Source of the DNA: Lachnospiraceae bacterium
GTDB lineage: Bacteria > Bacillota > Clostridia > Lachnospirales > Lachnospiraceae
Direction: 5' to 3'
Assembly: GCA_029005135.1 (NCBI GenBank)
Contig: JAQXFO010000018.1
Coordinates: forward strand, 1-48,852
Length of the DNA: 48,852 nucleotides
Shown: one piece after another, positions 39,814 to 48,241 of the stretch
Position numbering within the stretch: position 1 is the first letter of the stretch
How the letters are laid out: every line of letters begins with the position of its first letter
Position numbers and translations under genes: made by a program
The notes under the pieces: generated by a model
What the model was told of the DNA's origin: nothing
What the model saw: the letters and a program-made list of their open reading frames with translations, nothing else
The model's database searches: none

Positions 39814-41748
39814 TTATTTCATTGACCCAAACAGGCCGCGGAAGACGGAACGGCCCACCTGAGAGCCGAAGGAACGGGCGCCGGAACGGATCGCCGACTC
39901 CGCGGCCTTCTCCAGTATCGAGCTGCCGCTTTTTTTCTTCTTTTCCGCTGCCGCCGCTTCCCTGGCGGCTTTGGCCGCTTCCTTCTCAGCCTTTCTGGCG
40001 GCCGCTTCCTCAGCGCGAACTTCCGCTGCCGTGCGGTTTCCGCCCAAAGACGCCGCGGCGGACGGCGCAGCACCGGCGCGGGAGACGCTCTCCCGTGTGC
40101 CGGCGGGCTCATCGGCATCCCGGCAGGCTGCGGCGGCCAGGGCCATGATCGTGCGGCTCTCATAATTCACCCGGAGGCCCTGCTGCCTCAGCGCATCGGC
40201 CCGGGCCGACGCGGCACCGGCGGCCGCAGACGCCGCCTGTGCCTTGGAACGGGAATTCAGATATTCGATATAGGCAGCCTCGTAGGCGGCATCCTCCACC
40301 TGCTTCTCCGGGGAGGCGTTCTGAACAGCCGCCGGGGAAGAACCGGCATCCGGCGATGCCGCTGCCCCCGGGAAGCCCGCTGCACTCTGACCTTCCGGCG
40401 CGGACCCGCCCTCTTCCTCAAAAGGAACCTCTGCCGGCTGAACGGCCGCCGCATTCTGTCTGGCGGCCCGGCATACCAGGAGCTCATAGGCCGATTCTCT
40501 GTCGATGACACGGTTATATTTCAGATCTGTCTGACTCTCCAGAATCATACGGCTTCTCACCTCATCCGGCGCGGCGCCCATCAGGCTCTGCGGCGGCAGA
40601 ATAAAGGCCCGCTCCACCATCCGTGGTGCCCCCTTTTCATCCAGGAACTGCACCAGGGCTTCGCCGGTGCCGCAGGAGAGGATCGCCTCGGCCGTATCGA
40701 AAGCCGGGTTGCTGCGGAAGGTATCCGCGGCCGCCTTCAAAGCCTTGAGCTCGCTCTGGGAATAAGCCCGCAGCGCATGCTCGATGCGGTTGCCCAGCTG
40801 GGCCAGGACAGTATCGGGCACATCGGCCGGATTCTGTGTCACGAAGAAGATACCGACACCCTTGGAGCGGATCAGGCGGATGACCAGTTCCACCTTCTCC
40901 AGCAGCTGACGGGAGGCATTTTTAAAAAGAAGATGGGCCTCGTCGAAGAAGAAGACAAAGCGCGGCTTCTCCGGATCACCGATCTCCGGCAGAAGCTCAT
41001 AAAGCTCGGACAGAAGCCACAGCAGGAAGGCGGCATAGAGCCGCGGCTGCAGGAAAAGCTTCTCGCAGTTCATATCGTGAATCATGCCGCGGCCGTCGGG
41101 GGCGCAGGTGATCCAGTCCCGAAGATCCAGAGCCGGTTCGCCGAAGAAAAGAGCGCCGCCCTGATCCTCCAGCTGCAGGAGGGATCGCTGAATGGCCCCG
41201 ATGCTGGCGGAGGATATCTGACCGTAGGACAAACGATAAACGTCGGCGCGTTCACCGACATACTGAATCAGAGCCCGGAGATCCTTCAGATCCAGCAGCA
41301 GAAGGCCCTCATCGTCCGCGATGCGGAAGGCCAGGCTCAGGACGCCGGCCTGGGTCTCGTTGAGATCGAGGATCTGGCTCATCAGCAGCGGCCCCATTTC
41401 CGAAACAGACGCCCGGACAGGCGTGCCCTTCTCGCCGAACACATCCCAGTAGCAGGTCGGATAAGCTTTATACGTAAAGCCGGCCTCCGCCAGGCCGAAG
41501 CGTTCGATGCGGCTGCGCATATTTTCGGAATCCTCGCCGCACAGACTCATGCCGGACAGATCGCCCTTGATATCCGAGATAAACACCGGGACACCGGCAT
41601 CGGAAAAGGCCTCCGCCAGCACCTTCAGTGTGATCGTTTTGCCGGTACCGGTAGCCCCGCAGATCAGTCCGTGCCGATTGGCCATGCGGGGAAGAAGATA
41701 CTGCCTGTCATTGTTTTTGGCTATCCAGATCTTGCTGTCGCTATACAT
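39814..41748 (-). CDS. HerA-like/DUF853 ATPase with Ala-rich C-terminal extension
   Basis: A 644-residue P-loop ATPase. Walker A GATGTGKT is near residue 35, and Walker B is FVFFFDEAHLL, followed by the sensor block FFVTQNPADVP. These features fit the DUF853/HerA-FtsK group of predicted DNA-translocating ATPases. Beyond about residue 440 lies a long low-complexity region rich in A, S, E and K, with a probable coiled coil (ARKAEKEAAKAAREAAAAEKKKK). The end reads SFGSQVGRSVFRGLFGSMK, a common tail in this family. No NurA nuclease is adjacent. Promoter at 41812-41840. Confidence 0.88.
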   Translation of the reverse strand: MYSDSKIWIAKNNDRQYLLPRMANRHGLICGATGTGKTITLKVLAEAFSDAGVPVFISDIKGDLSGMSLCGEDSENMRSRIERFGLAEAGFTYKAYPTCYWDVFGEKGTPVRASVSEMGPLLMSQILDLNETQAGVLSLAFRIADDEGLLLLDLKDLRALIQYVGERADVYRLSYGQISSASIGAIQRSLLQLEDQGGALFFGEPALDLRDWITCAPDGRGMIHDMNCEKLFLQPRLYAAFLLWLLSELYELLPEIGDPEKPRFVFFFDEAHLLFKNASRQLLEKVELVIRLIRSKGVGIFFVTQNPADVPDTVLAQLGNRIEHALRAYSQSELKALKAAADTFRSNPAFDTAEAILSCGTGEALVQFLDEKGAPRMVERAFILPPQSLMGAAPDEVRSRMILESQTDLKYNRVIDRESAYELLVCRAARQNAAAVQPAEVPFEEEGGSAPEGQSAAGFPGAAASPDAGSSPAAVQNASPEKQVEDAAYEAAYIEYLNSRSKAQAASAAAGAASARADALRQQGLRVNYESRTIMALAAAACRDADEPAGTRESVSRAGAAPSAAASLGGNRTAAEVRAEEAAARKAEKEAAKAAREAAAAEKKKKSGSSILEKAAESAIRSGARSFGSQVGRSVFRGLFGSMK

Positions 41749-41811
41749 AGATCAACGCTTCCTTTCTGTTCTGTGCGGGAATCAATAAAAAAGCAGACTT
41801 ACTCAGTTCCC

Positions 41812-41840
41812 ATTATATAGAATCCGAATAAGCCTGCCTA
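41812..41840 (-). promoter_or_regulatory. Candidate promoter of the DUF853 ATPase
   Basis: TAGGCA (41840-41835) and TATAAT (41817-41812) on the minus strand are 17 bases apart, giving a leader of roughly 55 bases. Confidence 0.55.
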
Positions 41841-41858
41841 CAAGGCATTTTCCAAAGA

Positions 41859-42341
41859 TCAGCCGAAAATTCCGTAGGCGATCAGACTCATGATCGTCGC
41901 CGCCAGTGCTATGCCGCACAAAATGGCAGCCGTGGCCTTCTTCAGATCGATCTGGAGCAGCGCCGCGATCAGCGCCCCGGTCCAGCCGCCGGTACCCGGC
42001 AGGGGAATTCCGACAAAGAGCAAAAGGCCCATAAACTCCGCCTTCCGGATATTGTCTGACTTGTTCATCGCCTTGGTCTCCAGATGCGTGACCAGACCGC
42101 CGAAGAGACGGGTCGGCCTCAGCCAGTTGAAGATCTGGCGGATGAAAAGCAGAATGAACGGTATCGGTAGGATATTGCCGATAACCGAGAAAAGGATGGC
42201 CTCGCCCAGCGGCAGCTGCAGAAGCCGGGCCAGCGGAATGCCGCCCCTCAGCTCGATCAGCGGCAGCATGGAGGTGATGAGCACCGCCGCCTGCGGGGGC
42301 AGAAAATCAAGATGGACTGCAAACCATTCGGCAAAATTCAT
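41859..42341 (-). CDS. COG2426-type small multidrug-export-like membrane protein
   Basis: A 160-residue membrane protein with four or five helices. It resembles the COG2426 'putative small multi-drug export' family. SMLPLIELRGGIPLA and the later LFVGIPLPGTGGWTGALIAALL are its two conserved re-entrant-like blocks, similar in style to DedA proteins. Its ATG overlaps the stop of hisC by four bases, so the two are coupled. Transport function is unproven for the family. Confidence 0.9.
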   Translation of the reverse strand: MNFAEWFAVHLDFLPPQAAVLITSMLPLIELRGGIPLARLLQLPLGEAILFSVIGNILPIPFILLFIRQIFNWLRPTRLFGGLVTHLETKAMNKSDNIRKAEFMGLLLFVGIPLPGTGGWTGALIAALLQIDLKKATAAILCGIALAATIMSLIAYGIFG

Positions 42342-43390
42342 GACAGAATCTCCTTCAGTGCGCGGAACAGCCGGTTCATCTCATCATCCGTCCCGATGGT
42401 GATGCGCAGGTAATTGCTGATGCGCGGTTTGTCGAACCAGCGGACATAAATGTGACGCTTTCTCAGCTCGTCGAAGAGCTCCTTCGCCGAACGCTCCGGA
42501 TGCGTCACAAACATGAAGTTGGCCAGCGACGCATCAAAACGGAAGCCCAGCTCGCGGAAGCGATCCTCGGCGCGGCGGCGGGTCTTGATTATCTTCTGAC
42601 AGCAGCTGAGGAAATACCGGTCATCCGCCACAGCCGCGCAGCCGATCTCGATGGTCGGACGGTTCATGGTGTAGGAATTGAAGCTGTACTTGACATCGTT
42701 GAGACAGCGGATCAGCTTCTCATTGCCCATGGCGTAGCCGATACGCATGCCTGCCAGGCTCCGGGACTTGGAGAAGGTCTGGACCACCAGCAGGTTCTCA
42801 AAACGGTCGATCAGAGACAGGGCACTCTCGGCGCCGAAGTCCACATAGGCCTCATCCACGACCACCAGGCTGTCCGGGTTGTGCTCGACGATATCCTCGA
42901 CGACCTCGATCGGCAGCGCCGCCCCCGTCGGGGCATTCGGATTCGGGAAAATGATGCCGCCGTTCGGGATCCGATAGTCCGCCGGATTGATGTGGAAGTC
43001 CTCATCCAGCGGAATGCAGCGATAGGGAATACGGAACAGGCCGGCCCAGACATCGTAGAAGCTGTAGGTGATGTCCGGGAAAAGAATCGGCTTGTCGGAA
43101 TTGAAGAAGGTCAGGAAAATCATGGCCAGCACATCATCCGAACCGACGCCGGCAAAAACCTGGGAATCCTTCAGACGATAATGCATCGCCAGGGCGTGAA
43201 CCAACGCCCCCGCGGTCGGATCCGGGTAGCGGCGCAGGCGGCCGCAATCCATATCCTTCAGGGCCTTCTCCACCATCGGTGACGGCGGGTAGGGATTCTC
43301 GTTGGTGTTCAGTTTGAGCATCTGCGGGTCGTTCGGCTGTTCGCCGGGGGTATAGGGCTCGCAGGTTCTGACATTATCAAGCCAGCTCAT
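42338..43390 (-). CDS. hisC: Histidinol-phosphate aminotransferase
   Basis: A 350-residue PLP enzyme for histidine synthesis, transferring an amino group from glutamate to imidazole-acetol phosphate. KLNTNENPYPPSP opens it as in HisC. GVGSDDVLAM, FPNPNAPTG, VDEAYVDFG and the PLP-lysine block TFSKSRSLAGMRIG follow. The end carries YLRITIG with the substrate Arg. GAAAGGATATGCCC supports the ATG at 43390. Other his genes are not in the window. It has its own promoter and an intrinsic terminator in its leader. Confidence 0.93.
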   Translation of the reverse strand: MSWLDNVRTCEPYTPGEQPNDPQMLKLNTNENPYPPSPMVEKALKDMDCGRLRRYPDPTAGALVHALAMHYRLKDSQVFAGVGSDDVLAMIFLTFFNSDKPILFPDITYSFYDVWAGLFRIPYRCIPLDEDFHINPADYRIPNGGIIFPNPNAPTGAALPIEVVEDIVEHNPDSLVVVDEAYVDFGAESALSLIDRFENLLVVQTFSKSRSLAGMRIGYAMGNEKLIRCLNDVKYSFNSYTMNRPTIEIGCAAVADDRYFLSCCQKIIKTRRRAEDRFRELGFRFDASLANFMFVTHPERSAKELFDELRKRHIYVRWFDKPRISNYLRITIGTDDEMNRLFRALKEILS

Positions 43391-43419
43391 GGGCATATCC
43401 TTTCACAAAGCCATACGGC

Positions 43420-43447
43420 AAAAAATGGCTGCCGGTGACGGCAGCCA
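43420..43447 (-). terminator. Terminator inside the hisC leader (candidate attenuator)
   Basis: TGGCTGCCG (43426-43434) and CGGCAGCCA (43439-43447) pair perfectly with a four-base loop, and six T residues follow on the minus strand (43425-43420). It ends the aldo-keto reductase transcript, but it also lies downstream of the hisC promoter. Confidence 0.85.
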
Positions 43448-43488
43448 ATATGGTTTCTGTTGCAAAACGGTCTTGATTACCGTCTCTG

Positions 43489-43518
43489 AGTATAAAACAG
43501 AGACGGATTCTGTGTCAA
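43489..43518 (-). promoter_or_regulatory. Promoter of hisC
   Basis: TTGACA (43518-43513) and TATACT (43494-43489) on the minus strand are 18 bases apart. The start site near 43482 places the terminator at 43420-43447 within the leader. Confidence 0.75.
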
Positions 43519-43519
43519 A

Positions 43520-44725
43520 TCATCGCTTCCCGGTGCGGAACATCCCCTTCGAGACGAAACGGGCGATCTTATAGATCGGGTTTTCCATCACGCGGGCCGT
43601 CTCCGCCAACTTCTCCCGGATCGGGATTTTCTGGGGACAGAGCTTTTCACAGCGGCCGCACTGACGGCAGAGGGAAGCATAGCTTTTTTTCGCCCGGAGC
43701 GTTGTGGTCATCAGATACTCCCGTTCACTGGAGAACCAGCCATCCACGGCCCGGTTATTGTAGTGACGGAAGCAGCCCGGAATATCCACGCCAAAGGGGC
43801 AGGGCATGCAGTAGCCGCAGCCGGTGCAGGGCACCTTGATCTTGGCATCCACGATGGCGCGCACCTCTTCGATCACCGCGCGGTCACGGTCATCGTACAT
43901 CCCGATGCGGGCCGTCCCGGCGATGCGCATGTTTTCCTCCAGCATCGGCATCTCGCCCATACCCGACAGAACGCAGGCAATCTCCTTCTGGTCATAGAGC
44001 CAGTTGAGGCCCCATTCCGCCGGCGAGGCCGCTTCGCGTATCCCCGCCTCGCTCCGCCAGGTGGGCACGCGCTGGGACAGCAGCTTTTTCGCCTTCTCCG
44101 GCAGACCGACCGTCAGCCGGCCGCCGCGCAGAGGCTCCATGATGATCACGGGAATGCCCAGTTCATAAGCCCTCTGAACGCCGCGGCGTCCCGCCTGGGA
44201 GTTCTCATCCATATAGTTGTACTGGCACTGGCAGAATTCCCAGGGATAGGCCTCCAGAAGTTCAATGAAAGCATCGGCATTGCCGTGGAAGGAAAAACCG
44301 ATATGGCGGATCTGACCGGAAGCTTTCTTCTCCTCCAGCCACTTGTCCACACCCATGGCCTTCAGCTTATTCCAGATATCCACATCCGGCAGCATATGCA
44401 TGAGCATATTGTCGATATAATCCGTCTGAAGACGTTTCAGCGACGTCTGAAAGAGCTTCTCCAGCGTATCCAGGTTCTTGATCAGATAGTGAGGCAGCTT
44501 TGTCGCGATCCGGACCGACTCCCGCTTGTGATGTCTGGCCAGGATCTCGCCCAGCGCCTCCTCGGAACCGGTGTAAATGTACGCCGTATCAAAATACGTG
44601 ATCCCGCCCTCGATGGCTCGCAGAACCAGCTTCTCGGTCTCTTCCATATCGATGTGGCCGCCCTTTTTCGGGAACCGCATACAGCCATAGCCGAGAAGGG
44701 ACATCCCCAGTGCGCGTTGTTCCAT
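43520..44725 (-). CDS. Aldo/keto reductase with C-terminal 4Fe-4S domain
   Basis: A 401-residue oxidoreductase. Residues 1-290 form an aldo/keto reductase barrel: LGYGCMRFP, the catalytic YFDTAYIYTGSE (Asp and Tyr), GFSFHG, and YDQKEIACVLSGM near the end. The C-terminal domain has two cysteine clusters, CTGCGYCMPCPFGVDIP and CRQCGRCEKLCPQKIP, binding two 4Fe-4S clusters. This fused form is common in anaerobes and may use ferredoxin-like electron transfer. It lies 12 bases after the NUDIX gene on the same strand, so the pair is an operon. Confidence 0.95.
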   Translation of the reverse strand: MEQRALGMSLLGYGCMRFPKKGGHIDMEETEKLVLRAIEGGITYFDTAYIYTGSEEALGEILARHHKRESVRIATKLPHYLIKNLDTLEKLFQTSLKRLQTDYIDNMLMHMLPDVDIWNKLKAMGVDKWLEEKKASGQIRHIGFSFHGNADAFIELLEAYPWEFCQCQYNYMDENSQAGRRGVQRAYELGIPVIIMEPLRGGRLTVGLPEKAKKLLSQRVPTWRSEAGIREAASPAEWGLNWLYDQKEIACVLSGMGEMPMLEENMRIAGTARIGMYDDRDRAVIEEVRAIVDAKIKVPCTGCGYCMPCPFGVDIPGCFRHYNNRAVDGWFSSEREYLMTTTLRAKKSYASLCRQCGRCEKLCPQKIPIREKLAETARVMENPIYKIARFVSKGMFRTGKR

Positions 44726-44737
44726 AGCCGGCCTCCT

Positions 44738-45352
44738 TTACAGTGTCTCACGGAGGAACGCAAAGGGCTCCTCATCATGGATGAAATGCATCAGCGACAT
44801 GGCGCAGGTCATGGCGGCCTTCTCCTCTCTCAGGATACGGCGCGCTTCCTCCCTGTCCGCCAGGATCACCTCGATCTCCTCCCCGGATTCCAGGTACTTG
44901 TCGGTGATCTCGCCTTCGCCGAAGCCGTAGACAAAGGCCACGCACTCGTCTGTCATGCCGACGGTCATATAGTAGGGTTTCTCAAAGCCGACGGGCACTT
45001 CGATCGGCGTCATCGTCAGGCCGGTCTCCTCCTTCGCCTCGCGGACAGCGCTGTCGCGATAACTTTCGCCCTTCTCGCACAGCCCGGCCGGCAGCTCGTA
45101 AATATAATCATCGATGGCGAAGCGATACTGCCGGACCAGCACGATGCGGTCCTTCTTCTCGCCGTACAGCATATAGATCATCACGCCGTCGGGATGGTCA
45201 TCCCGCGTCCTGATCTTGAGTTCATCGGCGTTCTTCGCCCGGGACGAAACAAAATAGCGTCCCGGCTTGCCCGTCTTCTTGATTGTCTCCAGCTCGTATA
45301 AATTAACGAAGCGATTCTCTGTTTTCTGTGTGATGCCGGTAATCTGACCCAT
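44738..45352 (-). CDS. NUDIX hydrolase (ADP-ribose pyrophosphatase type)
   Basis: A 204-residue enzyme with a complete NUDIX box, G-L-C-E-K-G-E-SYRDSAV-REAKEETGL (GX5EX7REUXEEXGU). The VLVRQYRFAIDDYIYELPAG lead-in is characteristic of ADP-ribose/sugar-nucleotide pyrophosphatases. GAAAGGAGCACCGTACC precedes the ATG. It is the first gene of a two-gene unit with the Fe-S aldo/keto reductase. The exact substrate cannot be read from the sequence. Confidence 0.92.
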   Translation of the reverse strand: MGQITGITQKTENRFVNLYELETIKKTGKPGRYFVSSRAKNADELKIRTRDDHPDGVMIYMLYGEKKDRIVLVRQYRFAIDDYIYELPAGLCEKGESYRDSAVREAKEETGLTMTPIEVPVGFEKPYYMTVGMTDECVAFVYGFGEGEITDKYLESGEEIEVILADREEARRILREEKAAMTCAMSLMHFIHDEEPFAFLRETL

Positions 45353-45391
45353 GGTACGGTGCTCCTTTCGCCGCGATACCGCGGCTTGTTA

Positions 45392-46021
45392 TCACCGTTT
45401 TACCAGAGAACTGATTCTCTTGTAAAGGAAAAATGTCAAAACCGACGTGGCCAGGCCCTTGATCAGATTGAAGGGAGCCACACACAGAGCCACAAAGCCG
45501 AAGACACTGTCGACACTGCCGTTGACAGCCGTACCGGCAGCCACGATCGCTTCCATCCCGCCGAAGGCCGCGGCATACATCGGCAGCAGCACGAAGGCAT
45601 TGAGAAGCATACCGGCCAGTGTCATCGTCAGGGTACCGGCGATCATGCCGAGGACGGCGCCCTTGCGGGTTCTCTTGAAGTGGTAAATGATGCCGGCCGG
45701 CAGGACGAGGGCGCAGCCGACGGCAAAATTCGCCACCTCGCCGACAAAGGCGGTGGAGGTGCCCTTAATGATAAGCTTAACGAGAATCTTGACCAGCTCG
45801 ATGACCATGCCGGACACCGGACCGAGGGCAAAGGTACCGATCAGAACCGGAACCTCACTGAAATCCAGCTCATAGAAAGGCGGAGCGATAAAGGGCAGCG
45901 GGAACTCAAAATACATCAGTACCGCCGCCACGGCGCTGAGCATACCGATCAGAGCGACCTTTCTGACATTGAGGCTTTTGCCGGCCTTGTTATCTGTTTT
46001 GACTGCTGTTGTTTCTGACAT
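45392..46021 (-). CDS. ribU: ECF transporter S-component, riboflavin
   Basis: A 209-residue membrane protein with six helices. It resembles RibU, the riboflavin-binding S-component of ECF transporters. VRKVALIGMLSAVAAVLMYFEFPLPF is the N-terminal A-x-x-x-A helix plus first loop. DFSEVPVLIGTFALGPVSGMVIELVKILV is the conserved binding block. GAGGAGGATTTCATC precedes the ATG at 46021. An FMN riboswitch with its own terminator is directly upstream, which fixes the substrate class. The EcfA/T energising module is elsewhere. Confidence 0.95.
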   Translation of the reverse strand: MSETTAVKTDNKAGKSLNVRKVALIGMLSAVAAVLMYFEFPLPFIAPPFYELDFSEVPVLIGTFALGPVSGMVIELVKILVKLIIKGTSTAFVGEVANFAVGCALVLPAGIIYHFKRTRKGAVLGMIAGTLTMTLAGMLLNAFVLLPMYAAAFGGMEAIVAAGTAVNGSVDSVFGFVALCVAPFNLIKGLATSVLTFFLYKRISSLVKR

Positions 46022-46067
46022 GATGAAATCCTCCTCATATAAAATGAAATGAAACAGGGATTCCACG

Positions 46068-46097
46068 AAAAAACCCCCGAATCTGACGATTCGGGGG
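46068..46097 (-). terminator. Riboswitch-controlled terminator before ribU
   Basis: CCCCCGAATC (46074-46083) and GATTCGGGGG (46088-46097) pair perfectly, and six T residues follow on the minus strand. It is the expression platform of the FMN riboswitch. Confidence 0.9.
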
Positions 46098-46129
46098 CAG
46101 CATGATCATAAAGAAAATTATGATAACCT

Positions 46130-46267
46130 GATGCTCTTCTTTCATCCAGACTATACTGTCGGTATCGGAATTCACTGTCGTGTCACCGATTCGGCCCGAA
46201 GGCTCGCGGACTATACCGCCGGTACGGAATTACACCCGTCCCCGAAGAACCCTGTTAAGTTGCATCA
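46130..46267 (-). promoter_or_regulatory. FMN riboswitch (RFN element)
   Basis: On the minus strand the RFN landmarks appear in order: TTCGGGGACGGGTG, AATTCCGTACCGGCGGTATAG (first part), a P4 arm, GGTGACACGACAGTGAATTCCGATACCGACAGTATAGTC (in pieces) and GGATGAAAGAAGA. GATGC and GCATC at the ends extend stem P1. FMN binding should favour the terminator at 46068-46097 and reduce ribU expression. Confidence 0.95.
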
Positions 46268-46288
46268 GCCTGACCGGCTGACATTTTC

Positions 46289-46316
46289 ATTATACGCCTC
46301 CGCCATCATCTGTCAA
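46289..46316 (-). promoter_or_regulatory. Promoter of the FMN riboswitch-ribU unit
   Basis: TTGACA (46316-46311) and TATAAT (46294-46289) on the minus strand are 16 bases apart. Both elements match consensus exactly. Confidence 0.85.
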
Positions 46317-46528
46317 GCCACCGCGCCGGGAGGGGTAATTCTGATAAATTTGTGAACTTTGCTGATATCCGCCTTTCTCCCTTGTCAAAGTTCCTTTCGT
46401 GTGACATAATATTACAGAAATATTAATTGAACGCATCACTTTATTTCATTTTTTGTTTCATAATCGAAAACGACACGGCGCACGCCTATCCGCCGTGCCG
46501 GGCAGTGATATCAGAAAGGCCAATCACA

Positions 46529-47911
46529 TTGAAAAAAAGAATTCTCTGTCTCTTTCTGGGACTGTCGCTGGCGCTGACCGGCGCCCTTCCGGTCCTGGCC
46601 GATCAGGAAAGCGATCTTCAGGAACAGAAAGATAAAAACAGTGCCATACTCAACCAGACCATGGATTCCCTGAATCAGACGCAGGACGCGCAGGATACAC
46701 TGACTCAGGAAATCAGCACCCTGGATAACGATCTTGTCAATCTCATGTCGAACATCTCTCTGCTGGAGGCCGACATCGCCGATTCCGAACAGAAGCTGGC
46801 CGAAACCACCGTACAGCTCGGCGAAGCCCAGGAACAGTGCGATACCCAGTACGGTGACATGAAGACCCGTATCCAGTACATTTACGAAAATGATTCCAGC
46901 ATGACCTGGCTCTCCTTCATCGCCGGCGCGAATTCCCTCGAGGACTTCCTCAACCGTGTCTTCTACACGCAGGAGCTCAACGAATATGATCGCCGCCAGC
47001 TGGAAAGCTTCAAAGGCACCGTCGCCGAAATCACCGAGCTCAAAACGAACCTGGAATACCGCACCGAAGAGCTGGCCGAGGAAGAGATCTCTCTCAACAA
47101 CCAGAAAGATCAGCTGAATACGGCTCTGGCCGAGAAGAAGCAGCAGTCCGATAACTACGAAGCCGAGATCGCTGCCCTTCAGGAAAAGGCCAACGCCCTG
47201 ACAGCCGAGATCGCCGAGCAGAATGCCCAGCTTCTGAAGATCCAGGAAGAAAAGCGCCGCGCTGCCGAAGAAGCCGCCCGCAAGGCTGCCGAGGAGGAAG
47301 CCCGCCGTCAGCAGGAAGCCGCCAATAATAACAATAACAATAACAACAGTAATCCCGGCAATACCGGCAATACCGGCAGCACCAATACCGGCAATCCGGG
47401 CAGCAGCGGAGGTCCCTCCACACCGGCTCCGTCCGGCGACGCCGCCGCCAGAGCGCTGGCCCTGGCCAATCAGTACGCCTCCGGCAGTCCTTATTACAGC
47501 CGCGTTCTCAGTGCCAACACCGAAGCCGCTGCCAACCAGTATGCCGGCATCGGCCAGACGCTCGCCAACTTTGCCTGCCAGTTCGTCGGCAATCCCTATG
47601 TGGTCGCCGGTGAAAGCCTGACCCACGGTGCCGACTGCGCCGGCTTCGTCAAAGCCGTCTACGCCAACTTCGGTGTCCACTTCGACCGCAACCTTGAGCT
47701 GTACAACCTGATGGGCACGGCCGTCTCCTTCAACGATATGATGCCGGGCGATGTCATTCTCTACTCCGCCGGCGGTGCCATCGGCCATGCCGCTATCTAC
47801 ATCGGCAACAACACGATCGTCAATGCCTCTTCCCCGGAAGTCGGCATCTGTGTCAGATCACCTGCCAACTACCGCAATATCGTCTCAATCAGAAGATTCT
47901 TCTGTTATTAA
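46529..47911 (+). CDS. Secreted coiled-coil NlpC/P60 peptidoglycan hydrolase (CwlO-like)
   Basis: A 460-residue cell-wall endopeptidase. The chosen start is TTG at 46529, with GAAAGG upstream and a clear signal peptide (MKKRILCLFLGLSLALTGALPVLA). A long coiled coil follows (about residues 25-270), as in the PcsB/CwlO group. The linker is rich in Asn, Gly, Thr and Pro (about 280-320). The C-terminal NlpC/P60 domain has catalytic Cys370 (DCAGFVK) and His420 (GHAAIYIG), with a polar third residue near NASS. It would cut stem peptides of peptidoglycan. Coiled-coil members are often controlled by FtsEX, which is not in the window. Confidence 0.93.
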   Translation: MKKRILCLFLGLSLALTGALPVLADQESDLQEQKDKNSAILNQTMDSLNQTQDAQDTLTQEISTLDNDLVNLMSNISLLEADIADSEQKLAETTVQLGEAQEQCDTQYGDMKTRIQYIYENDSSMTWLSFIAGANSLEDFLNRVFYTQELNEYDRRQLESFKGTVAEITELKTNLEYRTEELAEEEISLNNQKDQLNTALAEKKQQSDNYEAEIAALQEKANALTAEIAEQNAQLLKIQEEKRRAAEEAARKAAEEEARRQQEAANNNNNNNNSNPGNTGNTGSTNTGNPGSSGGPSTPAPSGDAAARALALANQYASGSPYYSRVLSANTEAAANQYAGIGQTLANFACQFVGNPYVVAGESLTHGADCAGFVKAVYANFGVHFDRNLELYNLMGTAVSFNDMMPGDVILYSAGGAIGHAAIYIGNNTIVNASSPEVGICVRSPANYRNIVSIRRFFCY

Positions 47912-47918
47912 AAAGAAA

Positions 47919-47944
47919 AAAGAAGCCGCAAGGCTTCTTTTTTT
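47919..47944 (+). terminator. Intrinsic terminator of the NlpC/P60 gene
   Basis: AAGAAGCC and GGCTTCTT (47920-47927 with 47932-47939) pair around GCAA, followed by a T run to 47944. Confidence 0.9.
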
Positions 47945-47967
47945 GTGCTCAAAGGGGTCGTGCGGCT

Positions 47968-48188
47968 CAGGCGGGGGTATTGGAAGTGCATAGGGTATAG
48001 AATAGATGAATACGCGGTGATGGACTGCGGTTAACACGTCGCTCTGCTCTTGCTTCGCGTCGGTTTCGCTCGTGCCGCCCGCAGCTCAGGCGGGGGTATT
48101 GGAAGCGCATAAGTATAGAATAGATTAATACGCGGTGATGGACTGTGGTTAACACGTCGCTCTGCTCTTGCTTCGCGTCGGTTTCATT
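47968..48188 (-). repeat. Two ~119 bp direct repeats, inverted relative to the right-hand array
   Basis: The block beginning CAGGCGGGGGTATTGG occurs at 47968 and again at 48087, with over 100 bases nearly identical. Landmarks shared by both copies are ATACGCGGTGATGGACTG, GGTTAACACGTCGCTCTGC and CTTGCTTCGCGTCGG. Read on the minus strand they show the same landmarks as the 143 bp units further right (GAAGCAAG, GTTAACCGCA, CCGCGTATT). No plausible gene is visible here. Confidence 0.85.
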
Positions 48189-48241
48189 CGCGCAGGCTTA
48201 CGTCACGATAGTAGCGTTTGTGACGACGCCTGCGCGGAAAC
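48181..48241. repeat. Long palindrome between the two repeat arrays
   Basis: CGCGCAGGC (48189-48197) pairs with GCCTGCGCG (48228-48236) and, further in, CGTCAC (48201-48206) with GTGACG (48220-48225). GTTTC/GAAAC lie just outside. This is the turning point where the repeat family switches orientation. Confidence 0.8.

Noticed and set aside
43390-43520. T-box riboswitch before hisC
   Set aside because: The conserved T-box sequence (AGGGTGGNACCGCG type) is absent and the leader is only about 90 bases.
43763-45301. 512-residue plus-strand frame
   Set aside because: Antisense to the aldo/keto reductase and NUDIX genes, both with full motifs.
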